Source of the DNA: CAZYTM01 sp964649725 | GTDB lineage: Bacteria > Desulfobacterota > Desulfuromonadia > Geobacterales > Geobacteraceae | Length of the DNA: 64,000 bases | Reading direction: 5' to 3' | Assembly: GCA_964649725.1 (NCBI GenBank) | Contig: CAZYTM010000004.1 | Location: 124,001-188,000 of the forward strand | Shown here: positions 8,329-17,481 of the stretch, piece after piece | Layout: every line of letters starts with the position of its first letter | How positions within the stretch are numbered: position 1 is the stretch's first letter | Notes under the pieces: model-generated | Told to the model about the DNA's origin: nothing | The model's database searches: none | What the model saw: only the letters and a program-made list of their open reading frames with translations | Translations under genes and position numbers: made by a program

Positions 8329-10005
8329 ATGAGCAATGAAGGCAACAAAATCATTTATACCATGATGCGGGTCAGTAAGTATTATGACAAAAAACCTGTA
8401 ATCAAAGATATTTCACTTTCCTATTTTTATGGCGCTAAGATCGGTGTACTTGGCCTTAATGGATCAGGTAAGTCATCTTTGTTGAGGATTATGGCAGGAG
8501 TTGATAAAGAGTTTAATGGTCAAGCAGTTCTTTCTCCAGGTTATACAGTGGGTTTCTTGGAGCAAGAGCCAATACTTGATGAATCAAAGTCGGTACGCCA
8601 AGTGGTTGAAGAAGGTGTACAGGAAACTGTCAACCTTTTGCAAGAATTCAATGACATCACATCAAAATTCTCCGAACCTGATGCTGATTTCGAAGCATTA
8701 ATCTCAAGGCAGGCTGAAGTACAGGAGAGACTTGATCATCTAGATGCTTGGGATTTGGACGCCAGGCTTGAGATGGCCATGGATGCGCTTCGATGCCCAG
8801 AAGGCGCAACCTCAATCAAAATTCTTTCAGGTGGAGAAAAACGCCGTGTAGCACTTTGCCGGCTGCTGCTTCAGAAGCCAGATATCCTCCTACTTGATGA
8901 ACCTACCAACCATCTTGACGCAGAGACAGTTGCTTGGCTGGAACACCACCTAAAGAATTATCCTGGTACTATTATTGCGGTTACTCATGATCGTTATTTT
9001 CTTGATAACGTTGCTGGCTGGATCCTTGAACTGGATCGTGGCGAGGGCATACCATGGAAAGGTAATTATTCATCATGGTTAGAGCAAAAACAACAACGTT
9101 TGGCTGTCGAAGAAAAACAGGAGAGTGATCGTCAGAAGACCCTACAGCGTGAGCTGGAATGGATCAGGATGTCGCCAAAGGGTCGTCACGCAAAGTCTCA
9201 AGCACGTATATCTGCTTATGAACAGATGGTATTGCAAGATACAGAACGAAAATCCCAAGATATGGAAATATATATACCCCCCGGTCCTCGTCTTGGAGAT
9301 ATTGTTATAGAAGCTGATAATGTTTCAAAAGGTTATGTTGACAGATTGCTATTTGAGAGCATCTCTTTCAAGCTGCCACGTGGTGGGATTGTCGGTGTGA
9401 TAGGTCCTAATGGAGCGGGGAAAACAACGCTATTCAGAATGATTACTAGGCAAGAGAACCCGGATATTGGAGTTCTGCGGATTGGTGAGTCAGTTAAACT
9501 AGCTTATGTAGATCAGAGTCGTGAATCACTTAAATCTGAGAATAATATATGGGAAGAGATTAGTGGCGGAAATGAAACCATTCAATTAGGTAAAACAACC
9601 GTAAATTCACGTGCCTATGTATCTCGATTCAATTTCACAGGTGCTGACCAGCAAAAAAAAATTAACATGCTTTCTGGTGGGGAGAGAAACAGAGTACATC
9701 TTGCCAAAATGCTTAAAGAAGGTGGTAATGTCCTACTTCTTGATGAACCTACCAATGATCTGGATGTCAATACCATGCGTTCACTAGAAGAGGCACTGGA
9801 AAATTTTGGTGGCTGTGCGGTCGTGATTTCCCATGATCGTTGGTTTCTTGACCGGATTGCTACCCATATCTTGGCATTTGAAGGTGACAGTAAGGTGGTT
9901 TGGTTTGAAGGGAATTACTCTGAGTATGAGGAAGATCGCCGTAAACGGCTTGGTACATCGGCAGACATCCCACATCGGATTAAGTATCGACAATTAACGC
10001 GCTGA
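8329..10005 (+). CDS. ettA: Energy-dependent translational throttle protein EttA (ABC-F)
   Basis: 558 residues with two ABC ATPase domains and no membrane segments, the ABC-F layout. Domain 1 has Walker A GLNGSGKSS (about 45), signature LSGGEKRR and Walker B LLLDEPTNHLDA. Domain 2 has GPNGAGKTT, LSGGERNR and LLLDEPTNDLD. The linker between the domains contains the WIRMSPKGRHAKSQARI stretch typical of EttA. EttA binds the ribosomal E site and gates the first elongation step according to ATP/ADP ratio. The length matches the E. coli protein (555 residues). The gene stands alone, with a gap of about 440 bases upstream that is mostly the riboswitch region of the divergent gene. Confidence 0.95.
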   Translation: MSNEGNKIIYTMMRVSKYYDKKPVIKDISLSYFYGAKIGVLGLNGSGKSSLLRIMAGVDKEFNGQAVLSPGYTVGFLEQEPILDESKSVRQVVEEGVQETVNLLQEFNDITSKFSEPDADFEALISRQAEVQERLDHLDAWDLDARLEMAMDALRCPEGATSIKILSGGEKRRVALCRLLLQKPDILLLDEPTNHLDAETVAWLEHHLKNYPGTIIAVTHDRYFLDNVAGWILELDRGEGIPWKGNYSSWLEQKQQRLAVEEKQESDRQKTLQRELEWIRMSPKGRHAKSQARISAYEQMVLQDTERKSQDMEIYIPPGPRLGDIVIEADNVSKGYVDRLLFESISFKLPRGGIVGVIGPNGAGKTTLFRMITRQENPDIGVLRIGESVKLAYVDQSRESLKSENNIWEEISGGNETIQLGKTTVNSRAYVSRFNFTGADQQKKINMLSGGERNRVHLAKMLKEGGNVLLLDEPTNDLDVNTMRSLEEALENFGGCAVVISHDRWFLDRIATHILAFEGDSKVVWFEGNYSEYEEDRRKRLGTSADIPHRIKYRQLTR

Positions 10006-10131
10006 TTATTGAAAACCAGAAAATTTATTTATTACAATATATTTTTACCCGAAAAATACCCTGCTATGGGGATATTTATACTTTTCAGAAAATGGTAATA
10101 TTTGTTGCATATCTATAGATCGGAACTGTGC

Positions 10132-11340
10132 ATGAGTGAAAAAAGATCCATGCAGTTGCATACTTTGATTGAGTTAACGGCTCTGGTTAATTCCTCACTA
10201 GACCCACGAGAAGTGCGACGTCGTGCCATTGAAGCCGCTACAACACTACTCGAAGCAGAAGCTGGCAGCCTTTTGCTTTTTGATAGAGACAGATGGGAGC
10301 TTTATTTCGAGGTTGCATGTGGAGAGCGTGGTGACCAACTTAAAGAGATCAGGTTACCGCATGGTGAAGGTATTGCAGGCTGGGTTGCAAAACATAATAT
10401 TCCTCAAATAGTTCATGATGTAAGGGCTGATCCCCGATTTTATCGCGATGTGGATCAGATTACCAGTTTTGTTACCAGGGATATGGTCTGTGTCCCAGTA
10501 CAGATAAAAGATAAGACCATTGGTGCGTTGGAGGCTATCAATAAAATAAGTGGTAAATTCACATCTGAAGATATGGAAATCCTTCTGGCTTTTGCCAACC
10601 AGGTTGCGATTGCCCTAGAAAATGCTTTGTTGTGTGAAGAAAATGTCAGCCAATTTAAGGAAATGTTGGCTAAAGAAAAAGGGCATTTACAGGAAAAGGA
10701 GATGCTCTTAAAAGATATCCACGACGGTATCGGAGGGATTACCACCAATATTAATTTACTAGCTGAACTTGCTTTAAAAGCAAGCAATGTCGAAGAAATG
10801 CAGAAATACCTTAAGACTATTTTAGAATTGTCGCGGGAGGGGAATTTCGAGATTAGAAGTTTTATGAACAGTATTGAAAATAGGGAGGCATGCTGGAACG
10901 ACTTGGCTGCTGAATTTAGACGCCATGGTAGCAATATGATAGAATCACACAATATTACATTTTCAATAAATACTGAAATGGAAAATGGATTGTCCCAGAC
11001 GGGTACATTTTTATACCTTACCCTGTTTAGAATTTATAAAGAAGCACTTGCCAATGTAATTAGACATTCACAGGCTACTGTTGTTAGTATTTATTTAAAA
11101 GTAACTGCAGACAAACTTAAACTCAGGATTATGGATAATGGGATAGGGATTGCAGAAGGTAACTCACTGGGCCGAGGTCTCGCAAATATGAGGGCTAGGG
11201 CCAGGGAAATCGGTGGAGAGCTGAATATTTCAACATCCAAAGGCACTATAATATACTTAGAATTGCCATTACCAATTAATTTCCCATTGACTAAGGCTCC
11301 CGTTGATAATGATATTACTATGGAGGATAAATGCGCCTAG
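10132..11340 (+). CDS. GAF-domain sensor histidine kinase (NarX/DesK-like)
   Basis: 402 residues from the ATG at 10132; a TTG ten codons upstream is less likely. A GAF domain fills about residues 20-168, with the LPHGEGIAGWV and VPVQIKDKTIGALEAINK stretches. A short coiled coil leads to the HisKA_3-type phosphorylation site DIHDGIGG (195-202, His197). The HATPase domain follows, with the N-box near EALANVIRH and the G-box DNGIGIAEG. There are no membrane helices, so it is a cytoplasmic sensor. It overlaps the downstream LuxR-type regulator by ten bases, so the two are a cognate pair. The GAF ligand cannot be told from sequence. Confidence 0.9.
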   Translation: MSEKRSMQLHTLIELTALVNSSLDPREVRRRAIEAATTLLEAEAGSLLLFDRDRWELYFEVACGERGDQLKEIRLPHGEGIAGWVAKHNIPQIVHDVRADPRFYRDVDQITSFVTRDMVCVPVQIKDKTIGALEAINKISGKFTSEDMEILLAFANQVAIALENALLCEENVSQFKEMLAKEKGHLQEKEMLLKDIHDGIGGITTNINLLAELALKASNVEEMQKYLKTILELSREGNFEIRSFMNSIENREACWNDLAAEFRRHGSNMIESHNITFSINTEMENGLSQTGTFLYLTLFRIYKEALANVIRHSQATVVSIYLKVTADKLKLRIMDNGIGIAEGNSLGRGLANMRARAREIGGELNISTSKGTIIYLELPLPINFPLTKAPVDNDITMEDKCA

Positions 11341-11954
11341 TTATTGTTGAAGATAATCGTCTGTTGTTAGAAAATCTTCGCCTTCTTCTAAATGGTGAAG
11401 CCGGAATAACAGTGACAGGAGCTTTCGCTACAGCTGAAGAGGCTATTGCTAGTCTGGGCGAATGTCTGCCAGAAGTGATGTTGGTAGATCTTGATCTTCC
11501 AGGCATATCAGGGATTGAATTAACCAAACGGGTTAAGGCGACCATTCCAGAGGTTGATATTATGGCATATACAATTTTTGAAGATCGTGAAACGGTCTTT
11601 TCCGCTATAAAAGCAGGAGCTTCAGGATATATTTTAAAGGGGAGTTCTCCGAGAGAACTGGTGGAATCTCTTAATAATCTTTTTCAGGGGGGGGCACCTA
11701 TGAGCCCCAAAATTGCCCGTAAAGTAATTAAGGAATTTCAGCACGAAAGTGATAATCAGCAGACAATATTGAGCCAGAGAGAAAGGGATATTGTGCGTGG
11801 TATTGAACTAGGCATGACTTATAAAGACATTGCAGAACGATTTAGTATCAGCCCCCATACTGTGCATACCCATATAAAAAATATTTATGAAAAATTACAG
11901 GCAAAGGGGCGCCCAGAGGCCATACTTAAAGCTCGTAAGCAGGGATTAATTTGA
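11331..11954 (+). CDS. NarL/FixJ-type response regulator
   Basis: 207 residues: a receiver domain (1-120; acidic pair E7-D8, phospho-acceptor Asp53 in LVDLDLPG, Lys in YILKGSS) and a C-terminal LuxR-type helix-turn-helix (about 140-200, with LSQRERDIVRGIELGMTYKDIA and PHTVHTHIKNIYEKL). It is translated from an ATG inside the end of the kinase gene and is its obvious partner. It should bind DNA as a dimer after phosphorylation. The targets are unknown; the quinol oxidase operon that converges on it is close but in the opposite direction. Confidence 0.93.
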   Translation: MRLVIVEDNRLLLENLRLLLNGEAGITVTGAFATAEEAIASLGECLPEVMLVDLDLPGISGIELTKRVKATIPEVDIMAYTIFEDRETVFSAIKAGASGYILKGSSPRELVESLNNLFQGGAPMSPKIARKVIKEFQHESDNQQTILSQRERDIVRGIELGMTYKDIAERFSISPHTVHTHIKNIYEKLQAKGRPEAILKARKQGLI

Positions 11955-11974
11955 TTTATCAAGTATCTCAAGAT

Positions 11975-12796
11975 TTATTTAAAAGTTTTGCGCATAAGAT
12001 AACATAAAAGTGAAATCAATAGAAAAATACCTATAACTATAGAACCTGACAATTTACGTTGTTGCTGATTTTCAGTTATTTTCTGCACAAAATCCTGGAT
12101 TTTCACCAAGTCATTTCTGATAGCTTTCGATTCCTGTTCAATCCGTTTCAGATTTATCTCATGGAATAAACGATGATAGCGGTTTTTTAACGAGAATAGT
12201 GCCTTTTCATAGGTTTCAGTATCAATCCCTTGTTTTTTGTACGTACCGAGTATGATGTCAATCTTTAGCAATTCAGCATCTGTTTTAGCCATAGCATTTT
12301 TTATCTCAGCTGCTTGTTTGTAATTGTGACATTTCCCGCAGACATTTTCGTTAATCAAGCTAATAGATGCAGATTGAATGGAATGACTTGTATGGCAGGA
12401 GACACATGTGGGGCCGCCACGACCAAGTGCCTTGCCGTGGGCACTTTTTATGTAGTCATCACGAATACCTATGTGACATTTTCCACAAAAAACTGGGATA
12501 GCTATTTCTTGCGGGACACCAAGAAATCCTCGGGTCGGGTTCATAGCATTTATGACATCATTAGGGTCACCTCCATGGCAATCATGGCACGATATCCCAT
12601 TGTCTGCATGAATGCTTTGCTGCCAAAGTTTGACCGGAGAACCACCTCTACCTGTCTGCCTACCATGACATTCTTCACAAACGCTAACTACTTTATTTTG
12701 TGCAAAGATAGAGATTGGCGCAATAAATATTCCTGCCAGGAAAAATAGAAATAGGCAAACATGCTTATCTGGAATGCAAGTTAGATTATTCATCAT
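11975..12796 (-). CDS. Pentahaem membrane-anchored c-type cytochrome of the bc complex
   Basis: 273 residues from the ATG at 12796, which overlaps the cytochrome b stop as ATGA; a start five codons upstream is possible. An N-terminal signal/anchor is followed by five CxxCH haem motifs: CEECH, CHDCH, CGKCH, CVSCH and CGKCH. A helical region of about 100 residues and a C-terminal membrane helix near the end come next. As third gene after the Rieske and cytochrome b genes, it takes the place of cytochrome c1. It should accept electrons from the Rieske centre and pass them to periplasmic carriers. The multihaem subunit differs from mitochondrial-type c1 but is common in Geobacter-like bacteria. 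Confidence 0.85.
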   Translation of the reverse strand: MMNNLTCIPDKHVCLFLFFLAGIFIAPISIFAQNKVVSVCEECHGRQTGRGGSPVKLWQQSIHADNGISCHDCHGGDPNDVINAMNPTRGFLGVPQEIAIPVFCGKCHIGIRDDYIKSAHGKALGRGGPTCVSCHTSHSIQSASISLINENVCGKCHNYKQAAEIKNAMAKTDAELLKIDIILGTYKKQGIDTETYEKALFSLKNRYHRLFHEINLKRIEQESKAIRNDLVKIQDFVQKITENQQQRKLSGSIVIGIFLLISLLCYLMRKTFK

Positions 12797-13896
12797 GAAA
12801 AGTATCCCCATATCATTAATGCCAAGTATATAAGAATACCTGTAATTGCTCCAATTAGGAAAAGAGGCCTTTTCAGTGGATTTCGCTCAGGAACACCATC
12901 AATTAAGGGAAGTATAGCAAGAAACATCATGGCCCCACCTTGAACTGTCAGGCCGATCAGTTCATTTCGAAAGAGCTTTAGAGTCTGATAATTTGCTAGA
13001 AAATACCATTCGGGCTTTATATGGGCAGGGGTCTGATAAGGATTTGCCGGTTGAAATGCGGTCTCAGGGAAGAAAATGTATGGATAATAAAATATAACTA
13101 AGGCAAATATTGCAAGATAAATTGATATTACTGTCATATCCTGGAGTAGATAATTGGGGAAGAAGGGAATCCCCCCGGGGTGGTCTTCATGTTGAAATTT
13201 ATCAGCTACCCAATGGGGGAGTGTATCCTTGCATTTAAACGGTGGTGTTGATACTCCGATTCTCTCTAGAAAAAAGAGATGGGCGACAATAAATACTGTA
13301 ATAACCAGTGGGAGAACTGCTACATGTAAGGCAAAGAACCTGCTGAGAGTTGGTGGGCCGACTGTTTTGCCGCCGCGCACAAATTCTACGAGAGGTTCAC
13401 CAATTATAGGGATTACACCAATACTGTTTGTGGCAACGGTTGTGGCCCAGAATGAGAGCTGGCTCCAAGGGAGGAGATAACCGGTCAGGGAAATGCCTAG
13501 AATCAGATTTAAAAGAATAAAGCCGCTTATCCAGTTAAGTTCCCGAGGGCTTTTGTAGCTCCCCATAAATAGCACTGACAGCATGTGCAGTAATAGAGCA
13601 GCTATCATCAGGTTAGACCCAACAGCATGGCTAATACGGATTAGCCAGCCATATGGAACATCATTCATGATGCGTGTTACACTTTTGAATGCAATTGATG
13701 CATCCGGTACGTAGTTGATTAATAAAAGTATGCCTGTTATGACCTGGACAGAGAATGCAACCAATAAAACGCTTCCGAGTGAATACCAGCAGTTTATATT
13801 TCGAGGTAAGAGATAACCGGTTAGATATTTTCTACTAAGTTCCTGCAAACCCAATCTGACTTCAAACCAGTCGATGACATTTTGCAGATAGTTCAT
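12793..13896 (-). CDS. Cytochrome b subunit of quinol:cytochrome c oxidoreductase
   Basis: 367 residues, a cytochrome b of the bc1/b6f family with the b6 and subunit-IV parts fused into one chain. Two pairs of haem-ligand histidines are visible: one on the helix starting RISHAVGSN with LLLHML, the other on FFALHVAVLP with VIVAHLFF-like sequence. The Qo-site motif PEWY is present in KPEWYFLANY. At least eight hydrophobic helices can be counted. It oxidises menaquinol and moves protons. It overlaps the Rieske gene upstream by four bases and the pentahaem gene downstream, so the three genes form a tight operon. Confidence 0.93.
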   Translation of the reverse strand: MNYLQNVIDWFEVRLGLQELSRKYLTGYLLPRNINCWYSLGSVLLVAFSVQVITGILLLINYVPDASIAFKSVTRIMNDVPYGWLIRISHAVGSNLMIAALLLHMLSVLFMGSYKSPRELNWISGFILLNLILGISLTGYLLPWSQLSFWATTVATNSIGVIPIIGEPLVEFVRGGKTVGPPTLSRFFALHVAVLPLVITVFIVAHLFFLERIGVSTPPFKCKDTLPHWVADKFQHEDHPGGIPFFPNYLLQDMTVISIYLAIFALVIFYYPYIFFPETAFQPANPYQTPAHIKPEWYFLANYQTLKLFRNELIGLTVQGGAMMFLAILPLIDGVPERNPLKRPLFLIGAITGILIYLALMIWGYFS

Positions 13897-14324
13897 TGTT
13901 TATCCTCACCAACAACAATCATATTTGAAGTTACTGAGAGGGGTAGCTTAACAAGTGGTCGTGGTGGCGGTCCTGATAATACAGCCCCAGAAGAATCATA
14001 GCGACCCGCATGACATGGACAGAGAAAAGCTTGACGGTTTTTTTCCCATTGCACAATACAACCTAGATGAGTACATACTGCTGAAAATGCCATCAATTCT
14101 CCCTTTAATGTTTTTATAACAACTCCAGTTGACCCACGATACTCAAAATATTTTGCTCGATCTATGGAGACTTCGTTGATTGTAAAGGAGGCAATATCTT
14201 CTTTAGTATTACTCTTAGCAGGAGATAAGTAGCGATAGAACGGATATAATATTATTCCTATTGCTGCAGTAGTTAGGCCTCCTAAAAATATGCCAAGGAA
14301 TTTTCGCCGGCCAGTATTATCCAT
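13893..14324 (-). CDS. Rieske iron-sulfur protein of the bc complex
   Basis: 143 residues. An N-terminal membrane anchor (about 8-30) follows an RRKF stretch that may act in Tat-type export. The [2Fe-2S] cluster ligands are plain: C84-T-H86-L-G-C89 and C102-P-C104-H105, the first and second Rieske boxes with the disulfide pair Cys89/Cys104. It carries electrons from quinol at the Qo site of cytochrome b to the cytochrome c subunit. It is the first gene of a three-gene operon transcribed divergently from fbp. It is shorter than mitochondrial Rieske proteins, as usual for bacterial b6f-like ones. Confidence 0.94.
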   Translation of the reverse strand: MDNTGRRKFLGIFLGGLTTAAIGIILYPFYRYLSPAKSNTKEDIASFTINEVSIDRAKYFEYRGSTGVVIKTLKGELMAFSAVCTHLGCIVQWEKNRQAFLCPCHAGRYDSSGAVLSGPPPRPLVKLPLSVTSNMIVVGEDKQ

Positions 14325-14480
14325 ATGTTATTGCCTCATAATTCAATTAATAATTTCCAAGGATTTCGGGTTGTAGATTGATGGCTGAAACCGAATCTAA
14401 CTATGTTTATATAATATTTGATATCATGTAATCTCACAAAGTCAAGCCAGTTAAGGGTTAATGGGCACTTTTTGCTTGAT

Positions 14481-14510
14481 TTAACGACATCTTTCCGGTA
14501 CTGTTATAAT
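14481..14510 (+). promoter_or_regulatory. Candidate promoter of fbp
   Basis: A perfect -10 TATAAT (14505-14510) lies 32 bases before the fbp start codon. The best -35 with acceptable spacing is TTAACG (14481-14486, 18-base spacer), four of six matches. The -10 is convincing and the -35 is weak. Confidence 0.4.
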
Positions 14511-14541
14511 TAATCATTTGTGATAATGGTATGGAGGGGAA

Positions 14542-15483
14542 ATGATTAGTGAACCGGGCAAGTCCAAGTTCCAGATAGAGCTGAGGAGGCACCTACGAAA
14601 CCAGAATATTGATGATAATCTTGTTCATCTGATCTGTGAAATTACAGAGTCAAGTAAATATGTCATTAATGCAGTCCGTACAGGGGACCTCGGAGTTGCG
14701 GGTACATCCAATCTGTATGGTGAAGAACAGCTTGCACTTGATGTGTTGTCGGATAGGATTATTCGCAAACGCCTTATTCACTCTGGAGTCGTATGTAGTA
14801 TCGCATCAGAAGAGATGGAGGAGATTTTTCATGTTCAGGCTAATACCAATGGCCTTTATTCGGTGGCCTATGACCCTCTAGACGGATCATCATTGGTAGA
14901 TGTAAACCTTGCAGTAGGTACTATTGTTTCAATATACGCCGGCTGTGATTTGCTTCAGGAAGGGCGGAAACAGGTTGCTGCTTTATATATTCTATATGGT
15001 CCCAGAGTCTCTATGGTTTATTCAGTAGGAAATGGAGTTCATGAATTCACTATGAACCAGCTAATGGAATTCACTTTAACTCGTGAAAACGTGACAATGG
15101 AAGCTTCAGGTAATATTTATGCCCCTGGCGGTCAACGTAACAAATATAATGAAGGTGACGAGAAGTTTATTCGTTATCTAGAGGCAAAAGGATGTAAACT
15201 TCGCTATTCGGGAGGTTTTGTCCCTGATATCAATCAGGTCCTTATGAAGGGGAAGGGCATATTTATGTATCCTGCCCTGAATGGCTCAAAGGATGGTAAA
15301 TTACGTCTTCTATTCGAACTTAATCCCATGGCATATCTGATTGAAAATGCTGGAGGGGCTGCAAGTAATGGTTTGATGCCGATACTAGATATAAAGCCGA
15401 CCAGTCTAGACCAGAGAGCACCGATCTATATCGGTTGTTCAGACGATGTAAATAGGGCTATCGAATACATAAATTGTTGTTGA
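14542..15483 (+). CDS. fbp: Fructose-1,6-bisphosphatase, class I
   Basis: 313 residues, the class I enzyme that removes the 1-phosphate from fructose 1,6-bisphosphate in gluconeogenesis. The metal-binding motif YDPLDGSSLVDVN is intact, as are the upstream Glu of ASEEMEE and the C-terminal LLFELNPMAYLIENAGG. The start has a strong ribosome binding site (GGAGGGG). An organism feeding on acetate needs this step to make sugars. A small Cys-rich acidic protein follows after 16 bases and may be co-transcribed; a hairpin after that gene ends the unit. Confidence 0.95.
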   Translation: MISEPGKSKFQIELRRHLRNQNIDDNLVHLICEITESSKYVINAVRTGDLGVAGTSNLYGEEQLALDVLSDRIIRKRLIHSGVVCSIASEEMEEIFHVQANTNGLYSVAYDPLDGSSLVDVNLAVGTIVSIYAGCDLLQEGRKQVAALYILYGPRVSMVYSVGNGVHEFTMNQLMEFTLTRENVTMEASGNIYAPGGQRNKYNEGDEKFIRYLEAKGCKLRYSGGFVPDINQVLMKGKGIFMYPALNGSKDGKLRLLFELNPMAYLIENAGGAASNGLMPILDIKPTSLDQRAPIYIGCSDDVNRAIEYINCC

Positions 15484-15499
15484 TTTTTATTTAGTGACT

Positions 15500-15775
15500 A
15501 TGGAAACTGAAAACAAACATAAAAGACTTTGTAGTGAGATACAGCTATTCGACCTCTGTAATAAGGATGTCTGTAAGCAGAAGGATGGCAAGTTTTGTGC
15601 AGATGAGAGGTTGCTCGAAAAGTTTGAAGATATCAGTGAGGATAATGACCAGACAAGTAATCAATATATTGAGATTGATCTGGACGATATTGATGATTTG
15701 GATGACATTGATGAAGAAATCTTATATGACCAAACATTAAATGCCGAATACTACTCCGATGAAGAAGAGGAGTAA
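15500..15775 (+). CDS. Small protein with four Cys and acidic tail
   Basis: 91 residues from the ATG at 15500; a GTG two codons earlier is also in frame. It is not a family I recognise. The N-terminal half has four cysteines spaced C-x8-C-x4-C-x7-C (residues 11, 20, 25, 33), which could bind a metal or an Fe-S centre. The C-terminal half is very acidic, with an Asp/Leu/Ile repeat (DLDDIDDLDDIDEE) and a Glu tail. There is no signal peptide. It lies just after fbp and before a strong hairpin, so it probably shares that transcript, but no good ribosome binding site is seen. That both the order of Cys and the tail look structured argues for a real gene. Confidence 0.65.
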   Translation: METENKHKRLCSEIQLFDLCNKDVCKQKDGKFCADERLLEKFEDISEDNDQTSNQYIEIDLDDIDDLDDIDEEILYDQTLNAEYYSDEEEE

Positions 15776-15801
15776 TGGTTAGTTAAGTAATCCAATTAGA
15801 A

Positions 15802-15838
15802 TATAACGGCCACTCATGCAAATGGGTGGCCGTTATAA
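15802..15838 (+). terminator. Rho-independent terminator after fbp operon
   Basis: An almost perfect inverted repeat, AACGGCCACTC and GGGTGGCCGTT, with a loop of about eight bases and a short T/A tail. It lies 27 bases after the small Cys-rich gene. Confidence 0.75.
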
Positions 15839-16003
15839 TTTGATATTTACAGGTATATTAACTAAACGCCAATATGTGTTGGCTCAGATCAAATTATATG
15901 ATTTTGTATTAATATCTAATAGAGTGGATATTGTTTAAAGTTTGCACAGCATCATACCGATATATTAAGTGATAATTTATCAGCAGTTGACTAGGGAGGC
16001 GTC

Positions 16004-17452
16004 ATGAAAGCCAAACTGCTAATTTTGGATGATGATCACGCTATACTACAGATGCTGAAAACTGCATTTTCCGGAGATGAGATGGAGTTATTTCTGGAAA
16101 GCGACAGTGAAACAGCATTACGACGTATTCTAACGGAACGACCAAATGTCGCGATTATTGATATAAGTTTACCAGTTAAATCTGGGCTAGAAGTACTTCT
16201 CGAAGCAAAAAAAATTGACCCTGGTTTGTCTGTTATTATGACAACCGGATATAAAACTACTCAAAATGCAATAGAAGCAATGAAAAATGGCGCTTACGAC
16301 TATATTACCAAGCCGTTTGATCTGAAGAAGTTGAAGGCATCCGTTAGCAAAGCTCTTGAATGCAACCTGCTTACTCGTAAGGTGCGATATACTCGTGATC
16401 GTGATCAATTGCAGGACAACACTGACGAAGACATTATGATTGGCTCATCGCCAGAGATGATTGAGATCTGGAAAATGGTCGGTCAGGTTGCTGACTCTGA
16501 AGCAACTGTTCTTATTCAAGGAGAGAGTGGCACAGGCAAGGAGTTACTTGCGCGAGCAATCTACAATAATTGCAAACGACGTAATCGTCCATTTCTGGCA
16601 GTAAATTGTGCGGCACTCCCAGAGGCTTTGCTAGAGAGTGAACTGTTCGGTCATGAAAAAGGTGCATTTACAGATGCTCAATCACGACGGATCGGAAAAT
16701 TTGAACAGTGCAATGGTGGCACAATATTTCTTGATGAGATTGGCGAAATGAGCTTGGCAAATCAGGGGAAACTTTTACGTGTCCTTGAGAATCAAGAATT
16801 TGAACGAGTAGGGGGTAATGAGACAATAAGGGTAGATGTTCGTATTATTGCTGCAACAAATCGTAGTCTTGTAAATGCAGTTAAAGATAAAAGTTTTCGG
16901 ATGGATCTATTCTATCGTCTGCGAGTTGTATCATTCTATCTGCCAACGCTGCGTGATAGGGTGGAAGACATCCCTTTATTAGTGGATTTATTTATTAATA
17001 AATTTAGCAGGAAATATGGTAAAAACATCAGAGGTATAGCTCCGGATGCACTTGATATATTGTGTTCACACCATTGGGAAGGTAATATAAGAGAATTGAA
17101 AAATGTCATAAACTCGGCAATTGTATTTTGCAAAGGTGACATCTTGATGCCGCTAGATTTCGAATCGTTTCTTCAGCCAAAGGCAGGATTCAAAGAAATA
17201 GATCTGGAAAACTCTGGAGAAGATTATTACACCGTATTCTGGAGTATGCTTGAACCGGTATTTGATGGTATATGCCAAAAAAATAGAGGTGCAATTTATG
17301 AAAATATCAATATGGGGCTGGAAAAAGCTCTAATCCATATGGCCATGGAAAAAAGCAGCAATAATCAAGTTGTTGCTGCAAAGTTACTTGGAATAAGTCG
17401 AAATACACTTCGTGACAGATTAGAGAGGTATAAAATAAGTACGGTAGAATAG
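16004..17452 (+). CDS. Sigma-54-dependent response regulator (NtrC family)
   Basis: 482 residues: receiver (1-120; acidic triplet 10-12, phospho-acceptor Asp53, Lys in ITKPFD), AAA+ domain and C-terminal Fis-type helix-turn-helix (NQVVAAKLLGISRNTLRDRL). Walker A is GESGTGKE (173-180) and Walker B is near GTIFLDEIGEM. The loop that touches sigma-54 reads GAFTDA (220-225) instead of the usual GAFTGA. About 60 extra residues sit between the AAA+ domain and the HTH. No kinase gene is adjacent on the same strand. The hybrid kinase/HD-GYP operon converges on it and could be related. Confidence 0.92.
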   Translation: MKAKLLILDDDHAILQMLKTAFSGDEMELFLESDSETALRRILTERPNVAIIDISLPVKSGLEVLLEAKKIDPGLSVIMTTGYKTTQNAIEAMKNGAYDYITKPFDLKKLKASVSKALECNLLTRKVRYTRDRDQLQDNTDEDIMIGSSPEMIEIWKMVGQVADSEATVLIQGESGTGKELLARAIYNNCKRRNRPFLAVNCAALPEALLESELFGHEKGAFTDAQSRRIGKFEQCNGGTIFLDEIGEMSLANQGKLLRVLENQEFERVGGNETIRVDVRIIAATNRSLVNAVKDKSFRMDLFYRLRVVSFYLPTLRDRVEDIPLLVDLFINKFSRKYGKNIRGIAPDALDILCSHHWEGNIRELKNVINSAIVFCKGDILMPLDFESFLQPKAGFKEIDLENSGEDYYTVFWSMLEPVFDGICQKNRGAIYENINMGLEKALIHMAMEKSSNNQVVAAKLLGISRNTLRDRLERYKISTVE

Positions 17453-17481
17453 TTTTCGCATTCAACTAAGTAACTAATCTC

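Noticed and set aside
15865..15882. GCCAA/TTGGC hairpin after the fbp operon as a second RNA element
   Set aside because: Five-base stem with no T run and no match to a riboswitch or small RNA I know.
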